From contig CAIXNB010000212.1 of NCBI GenBank assembly GCA_903920695.1, positions 1 to 38,227 on the forward strand: a stretch of 38,227 nucleotides of DNA, read 5' to 3'. Below are positions 15,317 through 22,721 of the stretch, piece by piece (positions within the stretch are counted from its first letter, which is position 1; every line of letters begins with the position of its first letter). A program made the position numbers and the translations under genes. Source of the DNA: an uncultured beta proteobacterium (GTDB lineage: Bacteria > Pseudomonadota > Gammaproteobacteria > Burkholderiales > Burkholderiaceae_C). Below the pieces are notes generated by a model. The model had not been told where the DNA came from. It searched no databases and saw only the letters and a list, made by a program, of their open reading frames with translations.

Positions 15317-17348
15317 GACTGCCCTTTAAGAGTGACGTGGCCTTTGGAGCGCTGCTCGCGATTGGGTTTGCGTCCGGCCCGTCGACATCGTTGACATTGA
15401 CGGTGGCGTTGAGCATGCCGGTACGCCCGTCCTGGTACTTGATCGGGACGGCCGCGCTGAACGCGTGGGCGCCGCTGTAGATCGCATCAATGAACATTGC
15501 GTATTTCTGTTCCAGGTGCTTTCGGCGCAGCTTTCGGGTACGGGTCAGCTCGTCCTCGTCCGGGTCGAGTTCCTTGGGCAGGTTGATAAAGCGGCGTACC
15601 CGCGAACCCTCGGGCAAGAGCGCGTTGACCGCGCTCAACTCCTGTCTGATCAACTCCCGGATTTGGGCGTTCTGCGACAGATCGGTGAACGAGGTGTAGC
15701 CGATACCACGCTGTTCGGCCCAGCGCCCCAGCGTGCTCGCATCGATGTTGATGAATGCCGCTACAAACTGCTTCTCCGAATCGCCCAGTGTCATCGCGTC
15801 CTTGATGAACGGACTGAAACGCAAGCGGTTTTCGATGAACTGTGGCGGGTAGCGATGGCCGTTGACGAGTTGGCGCATATCCTCAATGCGCTCAAGGTAG
15901 ACCAGCTCGCCCCGCTCGGTGAGGTGCACCGCGTCTTCAGTTCGGAACCAGCCGTCGACAAGTTTCTTGGCGCTTGCCTCAGGGTTCTTGTAGTAGCCGC
16001 TGAAGCCGACGCCGCCGCGTATCTGTAGCTCGCCTTCCTCGCTAATCCGGTGTTCAATCGGCTGGCCCAACTTGGGGTGAACCGGCAACCAGGATCCAAC
16101 CGTCTCCAGATCGTAGGCGTTGCCCTGGTGCAGCGTGAGCAAACCGATCTCGGTGGCGCCATAGATATTCCTCAGGGGCACGCCCATTGCATGAAAGAAG
16201 CTGAACACCTCAGGCGCCATGCCCGATCCACCCGAGACCGCAATGTCGGCAGACTGCAATCCGAGGTTGTCGCGCAAGTGGCTCAGAACGGTCAGGTCGG
16301 CCAGCGCATAAAGGAGTCGCCAGCCCGCACTGACCGACTTACCGGCCAGCACGGACAGGTTGACGCGCCGTCCAACGGCCATGGCAGCGTCGTAGCAGGC
16401 GTGCCGGATGCGCCCTGCATCCATCATCTTGGCCTCTACGACCGCTGCCAGACTCTCCCACTGGCGTGGACTGAGCATCAGCGCTTGCGCGCCAACCTCG
16501 CGGATGTTGTCCTGGACGGTTTCAGGTTCCTCGGGAAAGTTCACAACAAACGGGACCATCAAGCCCAGCGTCAAGCCAAAGAATTGTTCGGTGCCCCAGG
16601 CCGGCGAGATATACGAAAGATAGCGCGTGAATGGTTTGAAGCGCACGGCGCCCAGCATTCGCGCCGGCGCCTCAAGAAGGTAGCGTTGGGTCAAGACGCA
16701 AGCCTTGGGCAGCCCGGTGGTGCCCGAGGTGTAACTGAGCACGGCAATGTCATCATCACGCCCGGCATTGATCGCTTGATCAAACTCCTCGGGTGCGCGT
16801 TCCATGCGTGTTTGCCCCTTGGCTTGCACCTGTTCAAACGACATCAGCTTGGGATGGCTGTATTTCCACATGCCGCGGTTGTCCCAGCAGACAATGGAAT
16901 GCACCGCGCTGAGCTTGGGTTCAAGCTCGATGACCTTGTCAACCTGCTCCTGATCCTCGCAGACGACGAGCACAGCCTCGGAATGCAGCAGGATGTACTC
17001 CATCTGCGAAGCGGTCAAATCCGGATACAGGCAAACCACCTTGGCCCCGATGCACTGGGCTGCATACTGGCTCCAGAACAACTGGGGTTCATTCTCGCCA
17101 ACCAGCGCCACCGTCTGCCCACGACCGACGCCAAGCTCGACCATGCCCATGGCCAGCGCACGGACCTGGCGGTAGACGTCGGCCCAGGTATAGCGCTGCC
17201 AGATGCCAAAGTCTTTCTTCCGGTGTAGCACGCGTTCGCCATAACGGGAGGCCTGATAGCGCAGGAGCTTTGGAATCGTGTCGACGCCAGCGCCGAGGAT
17301 GGCATTGAAATCATCCCAGGAACCTGGCAAGGGCTGAGGCAGGTTCAT
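15309..17348 (-). CDS. Long-chain-type acyl-CoA synthetase embedded in the liv transporter operon
   Basis: The 679-aa AMP-forming ligase has the P-loop YTSGTTGLPKACVLTQ, the A5 motif YGATEIGLL, the A8 region GWFRTEDAVHLTERGELVYLERIEDM and a C-terminal lysine region DELTRTRKLRRKHLEQKY. Length and motifs match the bacterial FadD15/long-chain group rather than short aromatic ligases. It would convert an imported carboxylic acid to its CoA thioester with ATP. It overlaps LivG by 4 bases (ATGA) upstream and LivH by 8 bases downstream, so it is locked into the transporter operon, suggesting uptake coupled to activation. The substrate is unknown. Confidence 0.93.
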   Translation of the reverse strand: MNLPQPLPGSWDDFNAILGAGVDTIPKLLRYQASRYGERVLHRKKDFGIWQRYTWADVYRQVRALAMGMVELGVGRGQTVALVGENEPQLFWSQYAAQCIGAKVVCLYPDLTASQMEYILLHSEAVLVVCEDQEQVDKVIELEPKLSAVHSIVCWDNRGMWKYSHPKLMSFEQVQAKGQTRMERAPEEFDQAINAGRDDDIAVLSYTSGTTGLPKACVLTQRYLLEAPARMLGAVRFKPFTRYLSYISPAWGTEQFFGLTLGLMVPFVVNFPEEPETVQDNIREVGAQALMLSPRQWESLAAVVEAKMMDAGRIRHACYDAAMAVGRRVNLSVLAGKSVSAGWRLLYALADLTVLSHLRDNLGLQSADIAVSGGSGMAPEVFSFFHAMGVPLRNIYGATEIGLLTLHQGNAYDLETVGSWLPVHPKLGQPIEHRISEEGELQIRGGVGFSGYYKNPEASAKKLVDGWFRTEDAVHLTERGELVYLERIEDMRQLVNGHRYPPQFIENRLRFSPFIKDAMTLGDSEKQFVAAFINIDASTLGRWAEQRGIGYTSFTDLSQNAQIRELIRQELSAVNALLPEGSRVRRFINLPKELDPDEDELTRTRKLRRKHLEQKYAMFIDAIYSGAHAFSAAVPIKYQDGRTGMLNATVNVNDVDGPDANPIASSAPKATSLLKGSHG

Positions 17349-18151
17349 CGATGCACCTCCGCACCCAGGTAGGCCTTGATCACCGCCGGATTGTTCTTGA
17401 TCGCCTCGGGGTTACCCTGCGCGATCACGTGTCCCCAATCGAGCACCGTAATCCGGTCCGCGATGTCCATCACGACATGCATATCGTGCTCAACGATGAC
17501 CACTGGAATATCAAGCGCTTCGCGAATGTCAATCACGAAGCGGACCATGTCTTCTTTCTCTTCAAGATTCATGCCCGCCATCGGCTCGTCCATGAGCAAG
17601 ACCTTGGGGTCCATCGCTAACGCGCGTCCGAGGTCAACCCGTTTGCGCAGGCCATAGCTCAGCGAACCAACGAGCTTGTGCCGAATGCTCTTGATCTCCA
17701 GAAAATCAATGATTTCCTCAACACGACGACGCTCGCGAAGCTCTTCCGCATGCGCCCAGCCACGGTAAATAAATCCCTTGAGAGCGCCGGTCTTCATGTG
17801 CATGTGGCGACCGGTCAGCAGGTTGTCCACAACCGAAAGCCCAGCAAAGAGCTGCAGGCCCTGGAAGGTCCGCCCAACCCCCAAGCGCGCGATGCTGTGC
17901 GGCGGCAGATGGCTGATCTCCTGCTCACTAAAGAACAGCTTGCCCTGCTGCGGTACGTTAAATCCGTTCAGACAATTGAGGGTGCAACTCTTGCCGGCGC
18001 CATTCGGGCCGATGATGGCATGGATTTCACTGGCCCCAATTTCAAAGGAAACGCCTGATAAAGCTGTGACGCCACCAAAACGAAGCGTCAGTCCCTCGGC
18101 ACGCATCACTGGTACGGCGGCCGGTTTGGACACTGCTGCGGTTTCAGTCAT
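17345..18151 (-). CDS. LivG-type ABC transporter ATPase
   Basis: This ATPase of about 268 aa has Walker A GPNGAGKS, Walker B VLLMDEPMAGMN, the LivG-type signature LSYGLRKRVDLGRAL and the switch VVIVEHDMHVVMDIADR. ATG 18151 is preferred to a start 33 bases further upstream, because it begins MTETAAVSKPAAV and overlaps the stop of the preceding ligase gene by 8 bases. Its own stop overlaps the next gene by 4 bases. It is the partner of the LivF-type ATPase. Confidence 0.93.
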   Translation of the reverse strand: MTETAAVSKPAAVPVMRAEGLTLRFGGVTALSGVSFEIGASEIHAIIGPNGAGKSCTLNCLNGFNVPQQGKLFFSEQEISHLPPHSIARLGVGRTFQGLQLFAGLSVVDNLLTGRHMHMKTGALKGFIYRGWAHAEELRERRRVEEIIDFLEIKSIRHKLVGSLSYGLRKRVDLGRALAMDPKVLLMDEPMAGMNLEEKEDMVRFVIDIREALDIPVVIVEHDMHVVMDIADRITVLDWGHVIAQGNPEAIKNNPAVIKAYLGAEVHR

Positions 18152-19703
18152 TGGCAAATTCCTGCTTGATCCGTGCACGATCAATCAAGCCTTGCGCCGT
18201 TCGTGGCAATTCGGGACTGAAGACGACATGCTTTGGTCTCTTAAAGCGCGCGATCTTCGTGGCAACAAACTCGATCAGCTCATCGGCCCCAAGCGTCTGC
18301 CCGGAGCGGCAGACGCAAACCGCCTTGATCGCTTCGCCCCACTGCGCATCCGGCACGCCAAACACCACTGCCTCTGCGATGGCAGGGTGATCGAGCAGCG
18401 CCTTTTCGACCTCAGCCGGGTAGACGTTTTCGCCTCCGGGCTTGATCAACTCCTTGGCCGGCGAGCGCCCGCAATACCAAAGATAGCCATCGTCATCGAA
18501 GCGCCCCATGTCACCGGTGTGATGCCAGCCATTGCGAAATCCGAATTCGTTGTCGGACTCACAGTTCCAGTAGCCACCAAACACCATCGGACCGCGCACG
18601 ACAATCTCACCGATCTGTCCGACTGGCAATCCTTGGTCGAGATCATCAACGACACCAACATGGTTCAGCATGGTGGGCTGACCGGCTGAACCGGGGCGGT
18701 CGCGAAACGGTGACAAAGTCACTGCGCCCGCCACCTCCGATTGCCCGTAGGTGGCCCAGAAGCGTGCCGATGGGTACATGGATTCAAAGCGAGCGATGGT
18801 TTCCGGGGTGTCCAGGCCCGTGAGATGGCGCAGGCTGGACATGTCGTCACCATCCTTGGCCGCCTTGTCCAGCAAGGTGCTGAGCATGGGTGGAAACTCG
18901 GCAAACAGGCTGGCCCTCTCAACACTGATCGCGCGCATCACGGCCTGCGGATCAAAGCGTGGCAAGACCACGGTGGCGCCACCGGCTTGCTGCACGGCCA
19001 GCAGGAGCCCAAGCCCTGCCAGGTGAAACAGAGGAAGCACACCCAGGTGTACGTCTTGCACCGTGAGATTCCAGCTACCGATGAGTTGCAAATTTGCGGT
19101 CAACAAGCCAGCGTGCGAGAGCAGCGCACCGCGCGGATGGCCGGCGACGGCAGCGGTGTGAATGATGACAAAACCGCTCGCATCTGAAATATCAAAGTCA
19201 GGGACATTAGAGTCTTGTCCGGCACGTGCCAGATCGTCGAAAGCGGCAAAGTCCGGCGCCGCTGCGCCGAGCGTAAAGAACCCCTCGACGAAAGAAAACC
19301 GATCACGCGCCCCGTCTATCACGGGCCGGTATTCGGCACCCACGACGATCACCTTGGGTGTCGTATCGGTGATCACGTAAACGATTTCGTCGGCGCTAAG
19401 CCGCCAGTTCACCGGGACCAAAATCAAACCCAGGCGTGCGGCGGCACCGTATAGGTCAATGTACTCCTGACAGTTTTGCGCCAGCACGGCAACGCGGTCG
19501 CCTTTGACCAGTCCGATGGCGGCAAGGCCAGCGGCGAGGCGCTGCACTCGGCGTGCATAGTCACGATGGCTGATGCGCTGTTCGCCGGAGACGAAAGCCA
19601 GACGGTTGCCGTACACCTGCGCGTTGCGCTCGATGACGTTATACAAAGTGAAATCACGCAGACTCATTTGCTCTTTCGTTAAGCTGTCGCCATTGCCACT
19701 CAC
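18144..19703 (-). CDS. Divergent class I adenylate-forming enzyme (acyl-CoA ligase-like)
   Basis: The 519-aa protein has the whole ANL fold (start VIERNAQVYGNRLAFVSGE; A5 WATYGQSEVAGAV; A8 TGDMGRFDDDGYLWYCGR). Two catalytic motifs are unusual: the P-loop normally YTSGTTGxPKG reads HTAAVAGHPRGALLSH, and the A10 motif normally PxTxxGK reads PRTAQGLIDR, with leucine in place of the adenylation lysine. It may have lost or changed adenylation activity. It starts at GTG 19703 or, more conventionally, ATG 19667. It is the first gene of the long minus-strand operon and is divergent from the TetR gene. Fold certain, activity doubtful. Confidence 0.88.
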   Translation of the reverse strand: MSGNGDSLTKEQMSLRDFTLYNVIERNAQVYGNRLAFVSGEQRISHRDYARRVQRLAAGLAAIGLVKGDRVAVLAQNCQEYIDLYGAAARLGLILVPVNWRLSADEIVYVITDTTPKVIVVGAEYRPVIDGARDRFSFVEGFFTLGAAAPDFAAFDDLARAGQDSNVPDFDISDASGFVIIHTAAVAGHPRGALLSHAGLLTANLQLIGSWNLTVQDVHLGVLPLFHLAGLGLLLAVQQAGGATVVLPRFDPQAVMRAISVERASLFAEFPPMLSTLLDKAAKDGDDMSSLRHLTGLDTPETIARFESMYPSARFWATYGQSEVAGAVTLSPFRDRPGSAGQPTMLNHVGVVDDLDQGLPVGQIGEIVVRGPMVFGGYWNCESDNEFGFRNGWHHTGDMGRFDDDGYLWYCGRSPAKELIKPGGENVYPAEVEKALLDHPAIAEAVVFGVPDAQWGEAIKAVCVCRSGQTLGADELIEFVATKIARFKRPKHVVFSPELPRTAQGLIDRARIKQEFAND

Positions 19704-19715
19704 TCTTCTCAGAGG

Positions 19716-19736
19716 GATTTTTCATCGTGAAAAATC
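19716..19736. promoter_or_regulatory. Perfect 9-3-9 inverted repeat, candidate TetR operator
   Basis: GATTTTTCA (19716-19724), TCG, then TGAAAAATC (19728-19736) is a perfect dyad. It lies 13 bases upstream of the GTG start of the first ligase gene, in the 200-bp divergent region shared with the TetR gene. Length and symmetry suit a TetR-family dimer site. A weaker dyad, CATGaATATcCATG, lies at 19862-19875, 28 bases before the TetR start, and could be an autoregulatory site. Confidence 0.5.
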
Positions 19737-19903
19737 ACCGATCGTTCTCTGATGACTCTGCGAAGACTGCTTCCAATTGCCAGGCCAAACGGTTCGCCTG
19801 CAGCAAGAATTACTTGATATTCAAACGGTACGATGCAAGAATTATGGGTACCATTACAAAGCATGAATATCCATGTAAACCCTAAGGCGACAGCAGACTC
19901 GCT

Positions 19904-20545
19904 ATGCCAAGACCGAAACGATCAACTGAAAAATTCGAACGGGAACTAGAACGTCTATTCCTGCTTAACGGTGTGTTCGCCTTGACCATCAGCGATATGG
20001 CGACTCAACTCCATTGCTCACGCCGACACCTCTACTTGTTTGGCAGCAGCAAGAACGACATGTTCCTGCATTGCATCGACGGCATCTTTCAGCGAATTCG
20101 CGAAGAAGGTCAGTTGGCGATAACCAAAGAAGCCGAGTCGATAGAAAAAGTAGCGGCCTACCTGCAAGTCGGCATCCGAGGTACGCACAGCATGAGCACG
20201 GCTTTCATGGATGATGTCAATCGGATACCGGAAGCGCGAAGGATAATTGACGAGCACCAATACATCAGAAGTCAAGGCTTGGAAAAGCTGATCATTGACG
20301 GAATCAAGCACGGATCATTCATCAAGGTTCACCCCGGTTTCATGGCGCAGGCGGCGTTCGCCGTGGCACAACGCATCTGTGAACCCGATATGTACAAAGC
20401 AACTGGCTTGACAATTGAAGGCGGGTTTGCCGAGATGAGCAAGCTCTTGCGAAGTGGTCTGATGCATTCATCGCAAGCGGGACTACAGCCAAAGGCAAGG
20501 GCCGCACGCAAGGTATCGCAAGCCAAGCGTGGCCGTCGCAAGTGA
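19904..20545 (+). CDS. TetR-family transcriptional regulator
   Basis: The 213-aa protein has an N-terminal helix-turn-helix (ALTISDMATQLHCSRRHLYLFGSSKNDMF, about residues 26-54). The helical ligand domain that follows has no catalytic motifs, and the tail is basic (KARAARKVSQAKRGRRK). ATG 19904 begins MPRPKRSTEKFER with a weak ribosome site. It is divergent from the ligase/transporter/thiolase operon, so it is the likely repressor of that operon. In comparable TetR proteins of CoA-dependent degradation pathways, the inducer is often the acyl-CoA product. Family confident, target inferred. Confidence 0.91.
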   Translation: MPRPKRSTEKFERELERLFLLNGVFALTISDMATQLHCSRRHLYLFGSSKNDMFLHCIDGIFQRIREEGQLAITKEAESIEKVAAYLQVGIRGTHSMSTAFMDDVNRIPEARRIIDEHQYIRSQGLEKLIIDGIKHGSFIKVHPGFMAQAAFAVAQRICEPDMYKATGLTIEGGFAEMSKLLRSGLMHSSQAGLQPKARAARKVSQAKRGRRK

Positions 20546-20999
20546 AGTTGACTTCCGCTGTTTGATTGGCGGTTCGCGTGTTGCCACACAAGCAAGACGC
20601 GACGAAGTTAGCAATTTCACCCGCCCGTTGAAGCTGGAATGACGATGTGACGGGCAGCAAGTTCTGGCTCGGCCAACAAGATCTGCACGCGTGCCAGGCC
20701 GGCGCTGGCGGCGGCATCAACCGCAAGCACCACACCCGTAGTCCAGCGCGCTGCGTTACTTGCCAGGAAGGCGATGGCATCGCCCACGTCCCAGCCCGAG
20801 CGCTCGGTTTGCAGAAGCCAGCTCATTATCGATGCGCGTCGGTGCTCGACTACAGTGCGATACTTGGTCGCATGCCACCGAATTTCCTGCCTGTTGGTTC
20901 TGGCTTGCATCCCAGTGCAGTTTCGGCGATTCACGAACGGCCACTGGTCGAAAGTGCCCCAGCAAGCGCTTGCTGTGATCGTCGCTTGACGCAGCGCGC
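20546..20999. other. Gene-poor interval, mostly unassigned
   Basis: This 454-bp stretch between the TetR and cardiolipin synthase genes contains one recognisable item, the dehydrogenase remnant listed separately. From about 20800 to 20999 I see no plausible gene; the short frames on both strands have no family features and no ribosome sites. No inverted repeats or IS ends were recognised. Confidence 0.5.
20617..20805 (-). pseudogene. C-terminal remnant of a short-chain dehydrogenase/reductase
   Basis: On the minus strand the frame reads ...GWDVGDAIAFLASNAARWTTG and VVLAVDAAASAGLARVQI. This matches the typical end of SDR enzymes (GWDVAxAALFLASDEARWVTGxVLPVDGG). The cofactor-binding glycine motif and the YxxxK active site are absent, and upstream sequence in the same frame is not SDR-like. 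So this is a fragment of a decayed gene, possibly once a 3-hydroxyacyl-CoA dehydrogenase belonging to the neighbouring degradation operon. The 5' boundary is approximate. Confidence 0.65.
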
Positions 21000-21005
21000 G
21001 TGCCC

Positions 21006-22463
21006 ATGATTGCGACGCTTCAAAATTCGTTCCCAACCATTGCGCTGCTCTTGCTGGTTCAGCTCGTGGTCATGGCGCGCATACTGCTGCGACCGCATCG
21101 CGACCCGTCTTCCCGTATCGCATGGCTGGTGGTCGTTAGTGTGCTGCCCCTGGTGGGGCTGTTCCTCTACCTTATGCTGGGCGAAGTCACTATTGGCCGG
21201 CGCCGCGTGGCGAGGATGCGCGCCGTGATCGCGCACCTGCTGCCGCTGCCTGGGCCCATCGATTCGAACGCGGCGAGTCCTGAACTTGCGATACCCACGC
21301 GCTACCGCCACCTCTTTGCGCTGGGCCATTCGATCAGTGGCTTTCAACCGACAAACGGAAATACGGCGCAACTGTTGCCGAATTCAAATGCGGTGATCGA
21401 TGCGCTGGCGTTGGACATCGACGCCGCGACCGATCATGTTCATGTGCAGTTCTACATCTGGCTGCCTGACCGCAATGGATTGAAGATCGTTGAGGCGTTG
21501 AAGCGGGCCGCTTCCCGTGGTGTCATTTGTCGTGCCTTGGCGGATGACCTGGGCTCGCGCACCATGATTCGCTGTGCTCACTGGCAGGCAATGCGCGCGG
21601 CCGGCGTGCGCCTTGCTGCCTGCCTTCCAATTGGCAATCCGCTGCTGCGGCCGTTCAGGGGCCGCATTGATCTTCGCAATCACCGCAAGATCGTGGTCAT
21701 CGATGGCCATATCACCTACTGCGGCAGTCAGAACTGCGCTGACCCTGAGTTCCTCGTGAAGGCAAAGTTCGGACCCTGGGTTGACACCATGGTGCGTTGC
21801 GAAGGCCCCATCGCGCAGCAAAATCAGTTTTTGTTCGCCAGTGACTGGATGGCCCATGTCCACGAGAATCTTGACGAACTTCTGAGCGCGCCGGCGCCTT
21901 CGTCCAAACTGATCGGTGTCTCGGCGCAGGTGATCGGCACCGGCCCGACGGTGCGCTACTCGGCGATGCCGGAAATATTTGAAACCCTTTTGTTTTCGGC
22001 GCGCCGTGAGATCATCATCACAACGCCTTATTACGTGCCCAACGAATCCCTGCAGAGCGCCTTGTGCACAACCGCCTGCCGGGGGGTGGACACCATTCTG
22101 ATTGTCCCGGCTCGCAACGACTCCTGGATTGTGGGTGCAGCGAGCCGTAGCTACTATGCTGATCTGCTCACAGCGGGGGTCAGGATCTATGAATACGAGG
22201 GTGGTCTGTTGCACGCCAAGACCTTGACGCTCGATGGCGAGGTCATGCTGATGGGTTCAGCCAATATGGACCGCCGCAGTTTCGATCTGAATTACGAGAA
22301 CAACATCCTGTTTTACGATCCAGCGCTGACCGCCAGTGTGCGAATGCGCCAGAGCGACTATCTGGCGCACTCGCGTCAGGTCAGACAGGAGTCGGTCGAG
22401 ACCTGGCGCATGTCGCGCCGCCTCTGGTTCAACCTGATCGCCACCCTTGGCCCCGTACTTTGA
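21006..22463 (+). CDS. cls: Cardiolipin synthase (phospholipase D superfamily)
   Basis: This protein of about 485 aa has two N-terminal membrane helices (about 13-30 and 41-60). Two PLD catalytic motifs follow: HRK-x4-D (His228/Lys230/Asp235 in NHRKIVVIDG) and HAK-x4-D (His405/Lys407/Asp412 in LLHAKTLTLDG), each followed by the usual GSQN/GSANMD. It condenses two phosphatidylglycerol molecules, or PG and PE, into cardiolipin at the inner membrane. ATG 21006 or an in-frame GTG at 21000 is the start; numbering here uses the GTG. It has no obvious operon partner. Confidence 0.93.
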   Translation: MIATLQNSFPTIALLLLVQLVVMARILLRPHRDPSSRIAWLVVVSVLPLVGLFLYLMLGEVTIGRRRVARMRAVIAHLLPLPGPIDSNAASPELAIPTRYRHLFALGHSISGFQPTNGNTAQLLPNSNAVIDALALDIDAATDHVHVQFYIWLPDRNGLKIVEALKRAASRGVICRALADDLGSRTMIRCAHWQAMRAAGVRLAACLPIGNPLLRPFRGRIDLRNHRKIVVIDGHITYCGSQNCADPEFLVKAKFGPWVDTMVRCEGPIAQQNQFLFASDWMAHVHENLDELLSAPAPSSKLIGVSAQVIGTGPTVRYSAMPEIFETLLFSARREIIITTPYYVPNESLQSALCTTACRGVDTILIVPARNDSWIVGAASRSYYADLLTAGVRIYEYEGGLLHAKTLTLDGEVMLMGSANMDRRSFDLNYENNILFYDPALTASVRMRQSDYLAHSRQVRQESVETWRMSRRLWFNLIATLGPVL

Positions 22464-22489
22464 CACGCGCTGGTGCCCAGCGCCAAGCG

Positions 22490-22513
22490 CTTGCCAGGCT
22501 TGCCAGGCTTGCC
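22490..22513. repeat. Short tandem repeat CTTGCCAGG
   Basis: Two full copies and a partial third of the nonamer CTTGCCAGG lie just downstream of the cardiolipin synthase stop. A related inverted element (GGCAAG and CTTGC) follows near 22530-22550, so the area may fold as the gene's 3' end. No gene is evident in 22464-22721. Confidence 0.5.
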
Positions 22514-22721
22514 GAATTTTCCCGCGATTGGCAAGGAAAACTTGCTGGCAATCATGCCCGCAGAAGCCCGGCAACCGATCAAACTCGCGGCCTTTGCCAA
22601 TATGTAAAGCCTAGGCAAATTGACGACGTTGTGCTGCTGCCGATGCGGTGATCGCTGATCTGTATCAAGACCAGAGCCGTATTTCAGGGGTAAAAGAACA
22701 CAACCGCTTCAGGAGCCCATC

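Noticed and set aside
22460..22651. Small frame after the cardiolipin synthase gene
   Set aside because: Overlaps the tandem repeat, lacks a ribosome site and has no conserved features.
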